Source: Candidatus Merdivicinus faecavium (GTDB taxonomy: Bacteria > Bacillota > Clostridia > Oscillospirales > Ruminococcaceae). Taken from it: 61,091 nt of DNA. The notes under the pieces are model-generated. The model saw only the letters and a list, made by a program, of their open reading frames with translations, was not told where the DNA came from and made no database searches. Both the position numbers and the translations under genes were made by a program. Location of the stretch: assembly GCA_018716285.1 (NCBI GenBank), contig DVKD01000043.1, positions 1-61,091 on the forward strand. Direction: 5' to 3'. Positions 8,199 through 19,758 of the stretch are shown piece after piece; position 1 is the first letter of the stretch, and every line of letters starts with the position of its first letter.

Positions 8199-10625
8199 TT
8201 ACTGCACCGCGACGCTTTTGGGCTCCACCGGCTTGTCGGGAATGATGGCGGCCTTGTCGGGCTCAGGCTGGCGGGAAGGCTCGGGGCGGCGGGCGAGAGC
8301 GCCGCGCAGCACCTCGCTCACGTGGGAGACCGGCACGAAGGCGACGTTCTCCTTGACCGCCTCGTCGACCTCCTCGAGGTCCTTGCGGTTTTCATTGGGG
8401 ATGAAGACGGTGCGCACCCCCATCCGGTAGGCGGCCATCGACTTCTCCCGCAGGCCGCCGATGGGCAGCACCCGCCCGCGGAGGGTGACCTCCCCGGTCA
8501 TGGCGACGTCCCGCTTAACCGGGATGCCGCTTAAGGCGCTGACGATGGCGGTGACCATCGTCACACCCGCCGAGGGGCCGTCCTTCGGGACCGCGCCCTC
8601 CGGCGCGTGAATGTGGATGTCCTTATTTTTATAGAAATCCTGGTCAATGCCGTACTCGGACGCGACGCTGCGGACGTAGCTCACCGCGATCTGGGCCGAT
8701 TCGGTCATGACCGAGCCGAGCTGGCCGGTGACCTGCACCTTGCCGCTGCCGGGCAGGACGATGGTCTCGATATCCATCGTCTCCCCGCCGACCGAGGTCC
8801 AGGCGAGGCCGGTGACGATGCCGACCTCGTCGGCCGGGCGCATCCCCTCGTCGAGGTAGCGGCGGGCGCCGAGCATCTCCTCGAGGGAGGCGGGGGTGAC
8901 GCTGACCGAGGCCGCCTCCTCCGAAACGACCGCCTTGGCCGTCTTGCGGCAGACCGAGCCGATCTCCCGCTCGAGGCTGCGGACGCCGGCCTCCCGGGTA
9001 TAGCCGTCGATCAGGGCGTAGATGCCGTCCTTGGTGAACTTGAGCTGTTTGGCGGTGAGGCCGTGGCGCTTCATCTGCTTGGGGATGAGGTGCTTTTTGG
9101 CGATGTTCCACTTCTCCTCGCGGGTATAGCTGCCCATCTCGATGATCTCCATCCGGTCGTAGAGGGGGGCGGGGATGTTCGCGACGTTGTTGGCGGTGGT
9201 GATGAAGAGGACCTCGCTCAAATCGAACGGCACCTCAAGGTAATGGTCGCGGAAGGCGCTGTTCTGCTCGCTGTCGAGGACCTCGAGCATGGCCGAGGAG
9301 GGGTCGCCCTTGAAGTCGGCGCCCATCTTGTCGATCTCGTCGAGGAGCACAAGTGGGTTGCGGGAACCGGCCTGGCGCATGGCGTCCATGATCCGGCCGG
9401 GCATCGAGCCGAGATAGGTCTTGCGGTGGCCGCGGATATCCGCCTCGTCCCGGACGCCGCCGAGCGAAATGCGGACGTACTTGCGCCCGAGCGCCTTCGC
9501 GATGGACTTGGCGACCGAGGTCTTGCCGACGCCGGGAGGGCCGGCGAGGCAGATGATCTGCCCCTTGATGTCGGGGGCGAGCTTGCGGACGGCCAGCAGC
9601 TCGAGGATGCGCTCCTTTACTTTCTTCATGCCGTAATGGTCGTGGTCGAGGACCCGGGCGGCGCGGGCGACATCGGCGTGGTCCTTTGTCACGGTGTCCC
9701 ACGGCAGGGCGAGGACGGCCTCGAGGTAGCTGCGGACGACCTGCGCCTCCTGGGACTGCGGCGGCATCCGGTAGAGCCGGTCGCACTCCTTTAAGAGCTT
9801 CTCGCGGGATTCCTCCGAGATATGCCGGATGGCGCGGATGCTCTCCTGGTAGTCGAGGGCCTCTTCCTGGGGGTTGTCCCCCTCGCCGAGCTCCTCGTTG
9901 ATGACCCGCAGCTGCTCGCGGAGAAAGTAATCCCGCTGGTTTTTGTCCATCGACTCTTTGACCTGGCTGTAGATATCCTGCTCGATGCTTAAGATATTGG
10001 TCTCCCGCTCGAGGACGGAGACGAGTAGCTTGAGGCGGTTTACAAGGTTGCGCTCCTCGAGCATGGCCTGTTTGTCCTCCACCTGGAAAAAGAGGTTCTG
10101 GACGATCTTGTCAAAGAGCCCGGAAAGACTCTTCTGGGAATAGACGCTCGCGATGATCTCCCGCGGCATCTTGGGGACCATCTCGCAGTAATCGCCGAAG
10201 CTGGTCAGCACGGCGCGGAAGAGCGCCTGCCGCTCCTCCTCGGTGAGGGGAGGGATCCGCTGGTCGCCCACCGTCTTGACCTCGCAGGTCATGTACGGGC
10301 CGCTCAAGTCGGCCTTGACGATGGAGGCGCGGTAAAGCCCCTCGACCATGATGCGGACCGAATTTTTGTCGGTGTGCAGCAGCTGGACGATCTTGGCGAC
10401 GACGCCGACCCGGTAGAGGTCGTCCAGCTGGGGGTCCTCCACGGTATAGTCCTTCTGCGCGACCAGGAAGATCTCCTTTTCGCGCTCCATTGCCTGTTTG
10501 ACGGCCAGTACCGATTTTTCCCGGCCCACATCGAAGTGCAGCAGCATCGACGGGAACATCACGATGCCCCGCATGGAGACTGCCGGCAAAGTTACGGTGG
10601 TTCCGGGCCGATTTCCTGTACCCAT
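8199..10625 (-). CDS. lon: ATP-dependent Lon protease
   Basis: Lon degrades misfolded and regulatory proteins in the cytoplasm. The order is the N-terminal substrate-binding LON domain ([15 protein letters not shown] onward), a coiled-coil linker, AAA+ module with Walker A GPPGVGKT and Walker B LVLLDEID, then the serine-lysine protease domain with the catalytic serine in [10 protein letters not shown]. Start choice: the frame is open to an ATG at 10682, but AAGGAG 9 bases before the ATG at 10625 (MGTGNRPG) decides for about 808 residues. The C-terminal tail is Pro/Glu-rich. First gene of lon-ysxC-lysA with a clear sigma-A promoter upstream. Confidence 0.96.
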   Translation of the reverse strand: MGTGNRPGTTVTLPAVSMRGIVMFPSMLLHFDVGREKSVLAVKQAMEREKEIFLVAQKDYTVEDPQLDDLYRVGVVAKIVQLLHTDKNSVRIMVEGLYRASIVKADLSGPYMTCEVKTVGDQRIPPLTEEERQALFRAVLTSFGDYCEMVPKMPREIIASVYSQKSLSGLFDKIVQNLFFQVEDKQAMLEERNLVNRLKLLVSVLERETNILSIEQDIYSQVKESMDKNQRDYFLREQLRVINEELGEGDNPQEEALDYQESIRAIRHISEESREKLLKECDRLYRMPPQSQEAQVVRSYLEAVLALPWDTVTKDHADVARAARVLDHDHYGMKKVKERILELLAVRKLAPDIKGQIICLAGPPGVGKTSVAKSIAKALGRKYVRISLGGVRDEADIRGHRKTYLGSMPGRIMDAMRQAGSRNPLVLLDEIDKMGADFKGDPSSAMLEVLDSEQNSAFRDHYLEVPFDLSEVLFITTANNVANIPAPLYDRMEIIEMGSYTREEKWNIAKKHLIPKQMKRHGLTAKQLKFTKDGIYALIDGYTREAGVRSLEREIGSVCRKTAKAVVSEEAASVSVTPASLEEMLGARRYLDEGMRPADEVGIVTGLAWTSVGGETMDIETIVLPGSGKVQVTGQLGSVMTESAQIAVSYVRSVASEYGIDQDFYKNKDIHIHAPEGAVPKDGPSAGVTMVTAIVSALSGIPVKRDVAMTGEVTLRGRVLPIGGLREKSMAAYRMGVRTVFIPNENRKDLEEVDEAVKENVAFVPVSHVSEVLRGALARRPEPSRQPEPDKAAIIPDKPVEPKSVAVQ

Positions 10626-10751
10626 CCTGACACGCTCCTTTTCAGTAGATTTATAAATTTTCACGACTTTTTTATCCATCATATCCAGCCCATCGCGTAA
10701 AATGCGCCCTTTTGGGGGCGGGAGAAACTATACCGCCCAAGGCTATTCTCC

Positions 10752-10780
10752 ATTATACGTTGCTTCCGCAGATTATGCAA
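10752..10780 (-). promoter_or_regulatory. Sigma-A promoter of lon operon
   Basis: Minus strand TTGCAT, 17 bases, TATAAT, about 120 bases upstream of the lon start. No CtsR or CIRCE box was seen next to it. Confidence 0.8.
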
Positions 10781-10882
10781 GAGGAAATTTGTGAATTTCC
10801 CCGCCGGCACCAAACCGCCTTCTCCCGCATAGGATAGAGGGAAGCCGCGACGCGGGGGATCCCCCGCCCGCTTCATATAGAG

Positions 10883-10918
10883 GAAGCCCGCCGGGGCCAA
10901 TGTACGCCGGCGGGCTTT
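10883..10918 (-). terminator. Hairpin after ilvE
   Basis: An 11-12 bp GC-rich stem (AAAGCCCGCCGG/CCGGCGGGCTT) directly after the ilvE stop on the minus strand. The tail is only weakly T-rich (CCTCTAT), so termination is likely but not certain. Confidence 0.55.
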
Positions 10919-10932
10919 CATGATGCGTTTCG

Positions 10933-12003
10933 TTACAGGACCTTGACGCTCCAGCCGAAGGGATCCTCGGCGCGGCCCCACTGGATGCCGGTCAGGGCGT
11001 CGTAGAGCTTCTGGGACAGCTCCCCGATCTTGCCGCCGGAAAGCTCCATATCCACATCGCCGTAGCGGAGCAGGCCGACCGGCGAGATGACCGCGGCGGT
11101 GCCGCTGCCGAACATCTCGGTGAAGCGGCCCTCCTTGTAGGCCTCGACCAGCTCTTCGGCTGCGACGCGGCGCTCGGTGACCTTCACTCCCCAGCTGCGG
11201 AGCAGCTCGATGACCGACTTGCGGGTGATGCCGGGGAGAATGCTGCCCTGGAGGGCGGGGGTGACGACTTCGCCGTCGATGACGAAGAAGACGTTCATTG
11301 CGCCGACCTCTTCGACATACTTGCGCTCAACGCCGTCGAGCCAGAGGACCTGCGAGAAGCCTTCGGCCTCCGCGATGTCCTGCGCTTTCATGGAAGCCGC
11401 GTAGTTGCCGCCGCACTTGGCAAAGCCGGTGCCGCCGCGGACCGCGCGGACGTAATCGTGTTCTACATAAATTTTGACAGGGCTTAAGCCGGTCGCGTAA
11501 TAGGCGCCGACGGGGCTCAAGATGATGAGGAATTTGTACTTGCTCGAGGTGTGCGCGCCAAGCGACGGCTCGGTGCCGATCATGAAGGGGCGGATATAGA
11601 GGGAGGTGTCCTTCTTGTGGGGGACCCAGTCAGCGTCGATCTCGATGAGCTTTTTGAGGGCCTTCAGGCAGAAGTCGACGTCGAGCTGCGGCATCGAGAG
11701 GCGGTCGTTGGAGTTGTTCATCCGCTTGAAGTTCTCCTCCGGGCGGAAAAGGCGGATGCTGCCGTCCTCGCAGCGGTAGGCTTTCAGCCCCTCGAAGGTC
11801 TCCTGCCCGTAATGGAAGCAGTTGCTGGCGGGGCTTAAGGTCAGCGGGCCGTAGGGGACGATGCGGGCGTCGTGCCAGCCCTGCTCCGCATCCCAATCCA
11901 TTTCAAACATGTGATCGGTGAAGGTGTGGCCGAAGACGAGATGGTCCTCGTCCGGCTTCTGCTTGGGGCAGTCGGTCAGCGTCACTTTGATTTCTTCACA
12001 CAT
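10933..12003 (-). CDS. ilvE: Branched-chain amino acid aminotransferase
   Basis: IlvE is the PLP transaminase of valine, leucine and isoleucine metabolism, using glutamate/2-oxoglutarate. Visible family features are NCFHYGQETFEGLKAYR, FAKCGGNYAAS (which should contain the PLP lysine), and YVEEVGAMNVFFV followed by ILPGITRKSVIELL. The start is the ATG of MCEEIKVTL at 12003 with AGGAAG 9 bases upstream; in-frame starts further upstream overlap the promoter. 356 residues is normal for the Bacillus-type enzyme. Monocistronic, with its own promoter and terminator hairpin. Confidence 0.95.
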   Translation of the reverse strand: MCEEIKVTLTDCPKQKPDEDHLVFGHTFTDHMFEMDWDAEQGWHDARIVPYGPLTLSPASNCFHYGQETFEGLKAYRCEDGSIRLFRPEENFKRMNNSNDRLSMPQLDVDFCLKALKKLIEIDADWVPHKKDTSLYIRPFMIGTEPSLGAHTSSKYKFLIILSPVGAYYATGLSPVKIYVEHDYVRAVRGGTGFAKCGGNYAASMKAQDIAEAEGFSQVLWLDGVERKYVEEVGAMNVFFVIDGEVVTPALQGSILPGITRKSVIELLRSWGVKVTERRVAAEELVEAYKEGRFTEMFGSGTAAVISPVGLLRYGDVDMELSGGKIGELSQKLYDALTGIQWGRAEDPFGWSVKVL

Positions 12004-12044
12004 GAAAATCATCTTCCTTCTCACAAAATGATTTATTGTGTAAC

Positions 12045-12074
12045 AGTATAGCACACAGCCTCCCCGCTTGTCAA
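12045..12074 (-). promoter_or_regulatory. Sigma-A promoter of ilvE
   Basis: Minus strand TTGACA, 18 bases, TATACT, about 40 bases before the ilvE start. The 290 bases between this and the groES promoter show no gene or recognisable element. Confidence 0.8.
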
Positions 12075-12364
12075 CTCTCTTTTCATGACACATCCGACAA
12101 ACTTCGCCGGATTTTCATGTTATTTTCCGTTTATTATTTTGTTAAAATCAAATCATGCGGAATAAAATGCGATTTTGCGGGCAGGAATACCGGTCCCTTC
12201 CGCCCCGCGCCGCGCAGGCTGCGGAAATGGGCCGCCTCTTTCCTCTTTATGGCAAAATCGTGAACAGTTGTTGACCGGTTTTTATCCGCAGCGCTCAGAA
12301 CGGCGAAAGCCGGCTTCCAAAATTGTGCAAGGTGACAAAGTTTTGGAAATTTGCGAAAAACCCC

Positions 12365-12392
12365 TTGATTTTTCTGAAATTCCGGGTAAAAT
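12365..12392 (+). promoter_or_regulatory. Sigma-A promoter of groES-groEL
   Basis: TTGATT, 16 bases, TAAAAT. The predicted transcription start falls at the edge of the CIRCE operator. Confidence 0.75.
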
Positions 12393-12400
12393 AGGTATTG

Positions 12401-12427
12401 TTAGCACTCGAGAATAATGAGTGCTAA
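12401..12427 (+). promoter_or_regulatory. CIRCE operator (HrcA binding site)
   Basis: Perfect TTAGCACTC-N9-GAGTGCTAA. This is the known HrcA operator that shuts off class I heat-shock genes in Gram-positive bacteria when GroESL is in excess. hrcA itself is not in the window. Confidence 0.97.
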
Positions 12428-12754
<327 letters not shown>

Positions 12755-12785
12755 GGCAAATCCCGATACATTGCAAAGTTATTAG

Positions 12786-14423
<1,638 letters not shown>

Positions 14424-14454
14424 GAGAAAGGCCGCGTAAAGCCCTAAACAACTG

Positions 14455-14496
14455 CCCCCGGCATCCGTTTAATGGGATGCCGGGGGTTTTGTTTGC
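14455..14496 (+). terminator. Terminator of groESL
   Basis: CCCCCGGCATCC, loop, GGATGCCGGGGG, followed by TTTTGTTTG. Confidence 0.9.
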
Positions 14497-14517
14497 CTGT
14501 TTTCGGGACAAAAAATG

Positions 14518-14541
14518 CGGGCGGCCAATGGCCGCCCCTAC
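14518..14541 (-). repeat. REP-like palindromic repeat, copy 2
   Basis: On the minus strand GTAGGGGCGGCCATTGGCCGCCCG, the same as the copy at 43532. It lies between the convergent groEL and pepF genes. Confidence 0.65.
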
Positions 14542-14585
14542 AATGAATATGCCGGGGAAACCGGCAGGCGGGCAGATGCCCCTCC

Positions 14586-16361
14586 TTACGCCCTGAGCAC
14601 CTTTTTGAGCTCGGCTAAGGTCTCGGCGAACTCGGCGACGGTGTCGAGGATGGGCTGCGGCGTGGCCATATCGACCCCCGCGATGCGGAGCAGGTCGATG
14701 GGGTGCGCGCTCGAGCCGCTCGCGAGGAAGCGGCGGTAGTCGGCGACCGCCTCCTGCCCCATCTCCCGGATCCGGCGGGAGATGGCGACGGCCGCCGAAA
14801 GCCCGGTCGAATACTGGTAAACGTAGTAGCAGCGGTAGAAGTGCGGGATGCGCGCCCATTCATAAGAAATGATCTCGTCGGCCGCAAAATCGGGGCCGTA
14901 GTAGTCCGCGACCAGCTTGCGGTAGATCTCGCAGAGGGTGGAGGGCAGAAGCGGCGTCCCCTCCTCGACCAGCTTGTGCGCCTGATACTCAAAATCGGCG
15001 AAGATGGTCTGCCGGAAGACGGTCGAGCGGATGTCGTCGAGGTGTTTGGAGAGGAGCAGCGCCTTCTCCTCGTCGGTCTGCGCCTTGTAGAGCAGGTCGT
15101 GGTAGAGGAGCATCTCGTTGGTGGTCGAGGCGACCTCGGCGCAGAAGATGCTGTAGTCGGCGTAGATGAGGGGCTGCTCCTTCTGGCTGTAATAGGTGTG
15201 CATCGAGTGCCCCAGCTCGTGCGCGAGGGTGAAGACGTCGTCGAGGGTGTCGGTGTAGTTTAAGAGCATATAGGGGTGGACGCCGGGCGCGCCGGTCGAG
15301 TAAGCGCCGGTCATCTTGTTCTCGCCGGGGTAGACGTCGATCCAGCGGTCGTCGACGGCGTGGCGCATCACCTCGTTGTAATCCTCTCCCAGGACGGCGG
15401 TCGCTTTGAGGACGATCTCCTTGCCCTCCTCGTAGGGGTATTTTTTCTCGGTATCCCTGACGATGGGGACGAAAAAGTCGTAGTGGTGGACCTTGTCGAC
15501 GCCCAGGAGCTGCTTGCGGAGGGAGACGTACTCCTGGAGCGGCCCGGTATTGGCGCGGAGAGTCTCGATGAGGTTGTCATAGACCTCCTCGGGGACATGG
15601 TTGGCGGCGAGGGCGGCCTCCCGGGCGGTGCCGTAGTTGCGGCTTCTCGCGGTGTAGACGTCGAGCTTGACCGCGCCGGCATAGTTGCTCGAAATGGTGC
15701 GGATGTGCCTGCCGTAGGTGCCGAGCAGGGACTCGAAATAATCGCGGCGGTAGCGGCGGTCGGTGCTCTGGAGGGCGGCGCCCAGTCCGGAGTCGCTGAC
15801 CCGGGCCGGCTTGCCGTCGGGGCCTTCCACATCGGGGAAGGCCATGTCGTTGATGGTAAGGTCGTCGTAGACCTTGGAGAAGCTCTCGCCCATATCCTGC
15901 ATCCGGACGAGCATCTCCTCGCCCTTCTGGTCGAGGACGTGGGCCTTCTTCGCGAAGAAATCCTCGGCGTAATGGCGGTAGACGGCGAGCTCGGGAAGCT
16001 CCTTAACAAATTCCTCGAATTTCTCGAGGCTCTGCTCCATCAGCTCGGGGGCGAGGAAGGCGGTCTTCTCGCCGAAGCGGCTGTACTCGGTCATGACCCG
16101 CTCGACCATGCCTTTGGCGGCGTCGACCGACAGGTCGGGGTGATACTTGCAGGAGGCGTAGAGGTGGAGCTGGGAGAGGTCGATCAGGCACTGCTCGTAA
16201 AGCTTCGCCGTCTCGAGGAGATCGGCGGCGGTGGCGGCGGCGCGTCCCCTGCGGGCGGCCAGCCGGTCGATGAGGGCGGAAAACTCGCGCAGCCGCGCCT
16301 CCCAGTCGGCGTCGGACGCGAAAATATCCCGGATATTCCAGGTCGGATCAAAGGTTGCCAT
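14586..16361 (-). CDS. pepF: Oligoendopeptidase F (M3 family)
   Basis: A cytoplasmic zinc metallopeptidase that cuts oligopeptides. The M3 motif HEXXH is present as AHELGHSMHTYYS near residue 385, with the third ligand Glu region EVASTTNE downstream. The N-terminal half is the alpha-helical PepF domain. 591 residues is normal. It starts MATFDPTWNIRDIF after AAGAAGGAG. Single gene with its own promoter, divergent from the MATE exporter. Confidence 0.94.
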   Translation of the reverse strand: MATFDPTWNIRDIFASDADWEARLREFSALIDRLAARRGRAAATAADLLETAKLYEQCLIDLSQLHLYASCKYHPDLSVDAAKGMVERVMTEYSRFGEKTAFLAPELMEQSLEKFEEFVKELPELAVYRHYAEDFFAKKAHVLDQKGEEMLVRMQDMGESFSKVYDDLTINDMAFPDVEGPDGKPARVSDSGLGAALQSTDRRYRRDYFESLLGTYGRHIRTISSNYAGAVKLDVYTARSRNYGTAREAALAANHVPEEVYDNLIETLRANTGPLQEYVSLRKQLLGVDKVHHYDFFVPIVRDTEKKYPYEEGKEIVLKATAVLGEDYNEVMRHAVDDRWIDVYPGENKMTGAYSTGAPGVHPYMLLNYTDTLDDVFTLAHELGHSMHTYYSQKEQPLIYADYSIFCAEVASTTNEMLLYHDLLYKAQTDEEKALLLSKHLDDIRSTVFRQTIFADFEYQAHKLVEEGTPLLPSTLCEIYRKLVADYYGPDFAADEIISYEWARIPHFYRCYYVYQYSTGLSAAVAISRRIREMGQEAVADYRRFLASGSSAHPIDLLRIAGVDMATPQPILDTVAEFAETLAELKKVLRA

Positions 16362-16392
16362 AAAAACTCCTTCTTTCTGCGATACTGCTTCT

Positions 16393-16421
16393 ATTATACC
16401 CAGTTTCCGGGGGAATGTAAA
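16393..16421 (-). promoter_or_regulatory. Sigma-A promoter of pepF
   Basis: Minus strand TTTACA, 17 bases, TATAAT, about 30 bases before the pepF start. Confidence 0.8.
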
Positions 16422-16520
16422 TACATTTTCCGGAATTTGCGGGGCACCCCCTTCCCTTTTCCGGCCGAATCTGCTATAATAGGCATGATTCCGATCAAAT
16501 GCACAGAAAGGACTGCTGTT

Positions 16521-17891
16521 ATGGCAAAGCGAATCGATCTCTTAAGCGGGAGCATCATCAGCCCCCTGACCCGGCTGGCGCTGCCGATCATGGGCACCTC
16601 CCTCATCCAGATGGCGTACAACATGGTGGATATGATCTGGGTCGGCCGGACGGGCGCCGGCGGCGTCGCGGCGGTCGGGGCGGCCGGGATGTTCATGTGG
16701 CTGTCCGGCTGCCTGATGGTCCTCGCCCGGATGGGCGGCCAGGTCTACACCGCCCAGCGCCTCGGCGCCGGGGATGTCGAAGGCGCCGCCCGCTACACGG
16801 CAGCCGCCCTCCAGATGGGGACCGCCTTTTCCCTTTTGTATATGATCGCGCTGGTTGCCGGCGCGCGGCCGCTGATCGCCTTTTTCAACCTCAACAGCCC
16901 GCAGGTCGTGGAGGACGCGGTCATATACCTGCGGATCGTCGGGCTGGGGATGTTCTCCTCTTATATCAACCAGATCCTCTCGGCCATCATCACAACGACC
17001 GGAAACAGCCGGACCCCCTTCCTCGCGATGGCAGTGGGCCTGGGGATCAACTTCTTCCTTGACCCCGTCCTCATCTTCGGCCTCGGCCCGATCCCCGGGA
17101 TGGGGGTCGCAGGCGCCGCAATCGCGACTGTCCTCGCGCAGGTCATCGTCACCGTCATCTTCTGGCTGTATATCCGCAAAGACGACCACCTTTTTGCCCA
17201 TGTGCGGCTCCTTGCCCGGCCGGATTTTAAGGTCTGGGGCGAGATCATGAAGCTCAGCCTCCCCTCCGCCCTGCAAAACGCCATTTTCCCGCTCATCTCG
17301 ATGGTCATCGCCCGGCTGATCGCAGGCTGGGGGGATGACGCCGTCGCCGTCCAGAAGGTCGGCAGCCAGATCGAATCGGTCGCCTGGATGATGGCGGACG
17401 GCTTCTCGGTAGCGGTCAACAGCTTCATTGCTCAGAACGTCGGGGCGGGCAACTACCAGCGCGCCAAAAAGGGATACCGTGTCTCGATGGGGATCGCCTC
17501 TGTCTGGGGGGTCTTCACCACCCTTCTGCTCGTCTTTGCAGGCGGCCCGATCTTTGGCATCTTCATCCCCGACCCGGCGATTGCGCCGATGGGGGTCGGC
17601 TACCTGACCATCATTGGTTACTGCCAGCTCTTTGTCTGCTGGGAGTATGTGACGACAGGGGCTTATTCCGGATTCGGCCACACCCTGACCCCTTCGCTGG
17701 TCAGCATCATCCTGACCGCCCTGCGCATCCCGGGCGCCCTGCTGCTGTCCAGAACGCCGCTCGGGCTGGACGGCATCTGGTGGAGCCTCTCCATCTCGGC
17801 AATGTGCAAGGGCGTGCTGGTCGTCATCCTCTTTTTCTTCTTCCTGCGCAGGAAGGAAGCCGCCCGGCGCAGAGAGGGGCTGCCCGTATAG
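16521..17891 (+). CDS. MATE family efflux transporter
   Basis: A 456-residue multidrug/toxin exporter with about twelve hydrophobic segments in two homologous halves. The N-terminus MAKRIDLLSGSIISPLTRLALPIMGTSL and the repeated pattern LPIMG...MVDMIWVG and LSLPSALQNAIFPLISMVIARL are typical of DinF/NorM-like proteins of Clostridia. The start is the ATG at 16521 after AGAAAGGA; the frame runs far upstream only because it is antisense to pepF. TATAAT at about 16474 may be its -10. Substrate unknown. Confidence 0.92.
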   Translation: MAKRIDLLSGSIISPLTRLALPIMGTSLIQMAYNMVDMIWVGRTGAGGVAAVGAAGMFMWLSGCLMVLARMGGQVYTAQRLGAGDVEGAARYTAAALQMGTAFSLLYMIALVAGARPLIAFFNLNSPQVVEDAVIYLRIVGLGMFSSYINQILSAIITTTGNSRTPFLAMAVGLGINFFLDPVLIFGLGPIPGMGVAGAAIATVLAQVIVTVIFWLYIRKDDHLFAHVRLLARPDFKVWGEIMKLSLPSALQNAIFPLISMVIARLIAGWGDDAVAVQKVGSQIESVAWMMADGFSVAVNSFIAQNVGAGNYQRAKKGYRVSMGIASVWGVFTTLLLVFAGGPIFGIFIPDPAIAPMGVGYLTIIGYCQLFVCWEYVTTGAYSGFGHTLTPSLVSIILTALRIPGALLLSRTPLGLDGIWWSLSISAMCKGVLVVILFFFFLRRKEAARRREGLPV

Positions 17892-17930
17892 GGGTTCCGC
17901 CCGCGGCTGCGGCGCAAAACGGCGTCTTGC

Positions 17931-17974
17931 AAAATCCCCATTTCCGCCCCAAAAACCGGAAATGGGGATTTTTT
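17931..17974 (+). terminator. Terminator after the MATE gene
   Basis: AAATCCCCATTTCC, loop, GGAAATGGGGATTTTTT. Confidence 0.9.
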
Positions 17975-18006
17975 CAAAAAAAGCTTGAAAAATTTGAAAA
18001 AAACGC

Positions 18007-18035
18007 TTGACAAATCGCGGAAAGTATGCGATAAT
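18007..18035 (+). promoter_or_regulatory. Promoter of the Ala-Val-Val-Val tRNA array
   Basis: TTGACA, 17 bases, GATAAT, 35 bases before the first tRNA. Confidence 0.85.
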
Positions 18036-18069
18036 ATCTATCGTTGACTTCACCGGTCAGCACGGATAC

Positions 18070-18145
18070 GGGGGCGTAGCTCAGTTGGGAGAGTGCTTGC
18101 TTCGCATGCAAGAAGTCGAGGGTTCGAATCCCTTCGTCTCCACCA
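18070..18145 (+). tRNA. tRNA-Ala (anticodon CGC)
   Basis: 76 bases, acceptor GGGGGCG/CGTCTCC, anticodon loop TTCGCAT, encoded CCA. Confidence 0.95.
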
Positions 18146-18153
18146 TTTTCTAT

Positions 18154-18230
18154 GAAGGTGTAGCTCAGTTGGTTAGAGTACCTGCTTGACATGCAGGGGG
18201 TCGATGGTTCAAGTCCATTCATCTTCACCA
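18154..18230 (+). tRNA. tRNA-Val (anticodon GAC)
   Basis: 77 bases, anticodon loop TTGACAT, encoded CCA. It is identical in sequence to the fourth tRNA of this array. Confidence 0.95.
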
Positions 18231-18235
18231 TTTAT

Positions 18236-18312
18236 GGAGGCATAGCTCAGTTGGTTAGAGCGTTCGCTTCACATGCGAGAGGTCGCGGGTTCGAGCCCCT
18301 CTGTCTCCACCA
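18236..18312 (+). tRNA. tRNA-Val (anticodon CAC)
   Basis: 77 bases, acceptor GGAGGCA/TGTCTCC, anticodon loop TTCACAT, encoded CCA. It reads GUG, in keeping with the GC-rich codon use. Confidence 0.93.
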
Positions 18313-18329
18313 TTTTTACAATTTCATTT

Positions 18330-18406
18330 GAAGGTGTAGCTCAGTTGGTTAGAGTACCTGCTTGACATGCAGGGGGTCGATGGTTCAAGTCCATTCATCT
18401 TCACCA
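18330..18406 (+). tRNA. tRNA-Val (anticodon GAC), second copy
   Basis: 77 bases, identical to 18154-18230, with encoded CCA. Confidence 0.95.
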
Positions 18407-18412
18407 GCGTCT

Positions 18413-18449
18413 GGATCCGGAGCAGTATGTGCTCCGGATCCTTGTTTTT
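18413..18449 (+). terminator. Terminator of the tRNA array
   Basis: GGATCCGGAGCA, loop, TGCTCCGGATCC, then TTGTTTTT. Confidence 0.92.
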
Positions 18450-18522
18450 ATCCGCGGATGCGCGGCATTTGCAGGGGCATCCATCCGTTTTTGGCGGCTC
18501 AATCCTGGGTTTGACCGCCGGC

Positions 18523-19680
18523 TTACTCCCGCCCGTCCAAAATTGGCTGCTCCTTCGCGATGTCCTCGAGCACCGTCCAGCGCACCCGCAGCTCCATCAC
18601 GCCGTCGTTCAGGGCGGCTTCCTCCTCTTTCCCCAGCACCTCCATCCGCTCCGCGAGCTCCTCCTCATAGGCGGCGGCCGTCTCCTGCAGGAGGGCGAGC
18701 GCCTCCTCCTCGGTGACGGTCACCTGCGTCTCGCGGTAAAAGCGCATCTCCTCCTTCTCCACCCCGAAGGGGAGGCGGAAGGGCCCGAGGTCGGGCGCGC
18801 TTAAGGTGAAGCTGCTCTCATACGGTTCCTCCTCCGGGATGGCCAGAAAAAGCGGCCACTTTCTGCCGAAGAGATCGGCCCGCCAGCGGGTTTTGACCTC
18901 CCCGGTGTACTCCCGCTCGGTCCGGGTGAGGGGGAAGGTGAAGGTCCGGGTCTCAAGGGTCTCGGCCATGACCTTGCCGTCGGCGTGGACGTAGAGCATG
19001 TTGCCGTCGCGGTTCTCGATGATCCCGCTGATGAGCAGCTGCCCTTCTGCGACGCTCTCCCCGACCCGGACCGCCTGCTCCCCCGCGTAATCCTCGACAG
19101 TACGGACGATGCCGGGCTTGCTGGCGACGATGTTGCATAAGCCGCTCCCCTCCTGCGGCACCGGCGGCTGGACGGCGTCGGCCATCTCGACCTCCAGCCG
19201 GCTTCCCACCCGATTTAAGGCGAAAAAGGCGAGGCCCGGCAGCTCGGTGCGGGCGTAAAAGGCGACCCGGGTGAGGTCGGCGGCCGGGAGGAAGGTCCCG
19301 ATGCGGACGCCGTGGCTTTTGAGAACGTCGAGCACCTGCTGCTCGGACACCATCGCGGTCGGCTCGACGTCGATAGCCCAGAGGAAGGACTGGGAGAATA
19401 AAAGCCCCGAGAAAAACATCGTCACCCCCGCCAGGATCCCCAGCCGTCTGCGGTAGCGGGCAAACAGGTAGTACCCGCCGCGCTTCCCCGTGTGGCGGAG
19501 GAGCACCCCGCGTTCTTTGGCGAGCCTTGCGAGCCGCGGGTAGAGCCTGGCCGGGATCTCGCCGCAGCGGCCGGTAAACCGCCGCAGGGGCAGCCCCTCC
19601 CGCCGGACGGCTGTGAGGAAATCGGGGAGGTTCTCCTCCCCTTTTCGGATGCAGAATGTCACAATGGGCGCAAATCCCAT
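18523..19680 (-). CDS. yqfD: Sporulation protein YqfD
   Basis: A 385-residue protein with a basic N-terminal domain (FTGRCGEIPARLYPRL), one membrane segment at about residues 87-108 (ILAGVTMFFSGLLFSQSFLW) and a large outer domain. This is the YqfD layout known from sigma-E-controlled sporulation genes. The start is the ATG of MGFAPIVTF at 19680 with GGGGGTG upstream; the frame stays open further but crosses the divergent yqfC gene. In Bacillus it follows yqfC in one operon, whereas here the two are divergent. Confidence 0.88.
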   Translation of the reverse strand: MGFAPIVTFCIRKGEENLPDFLTAVRREGLPLRRFTGRCGEIPARLYPRLARLAKERGVLLRHTGKRGGYYLFARYRRRLGILAGVTMFFSGLLFSQSFLWAIDVEPTAMVSEQQVLDVLKSHGVRIGTFLPAADLTRVAFYARTELPGLAFFALNRVGSRLEVEMADAVQPPVPQEGSGLCNIVASKPGIVRTVEDYAGEQAVRVGESVAEGQLLISGIIENRDGNMLYVHADGKVMAETLETRTFTFPLTRTEREYTGEVKTRWRADLFGRKWPLFLAIPEEEPYESSFTLSAPDLGPFRLPFGVEKEEMRFYRETQVTVTEEEALALLQETAAAYEEELAERMEVLGKEEEAALNDGVMELRVRWTVLEDIAKEQPILDGRE

Positions 19681-19699
19681 GCCATCACCCCCGTCGCTC

Positions 19700-19729
19700 A
19701 TGTATATGCGGCGGCGGCGCGGAATATAA
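19700..19729 (-). promoter_or_regulatory. Candidate sigma-E promoter of yqfD
   Basis: Minus strand TTATATT, 14 bases, CATATACAT, which resembles the sigma-E consensus (-35 ATATT type, -10 CATACAAT type) with two or three mismatches. It lies in the 78-base gap between yqfD and yqfC. No sigma-A promoter is evident there. Confidence 0.4.
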
Positions 19730-19758
19730 ATGAAAGGAACGCGCAAGGGGGGATTTTT

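Noticed and set aside
15276-16520. N-terminal extension of the MATE protein
   Set aside because: It is the antisense of pepF; the true MATE start has a ribosome binding site and family N-terminus at 16521.
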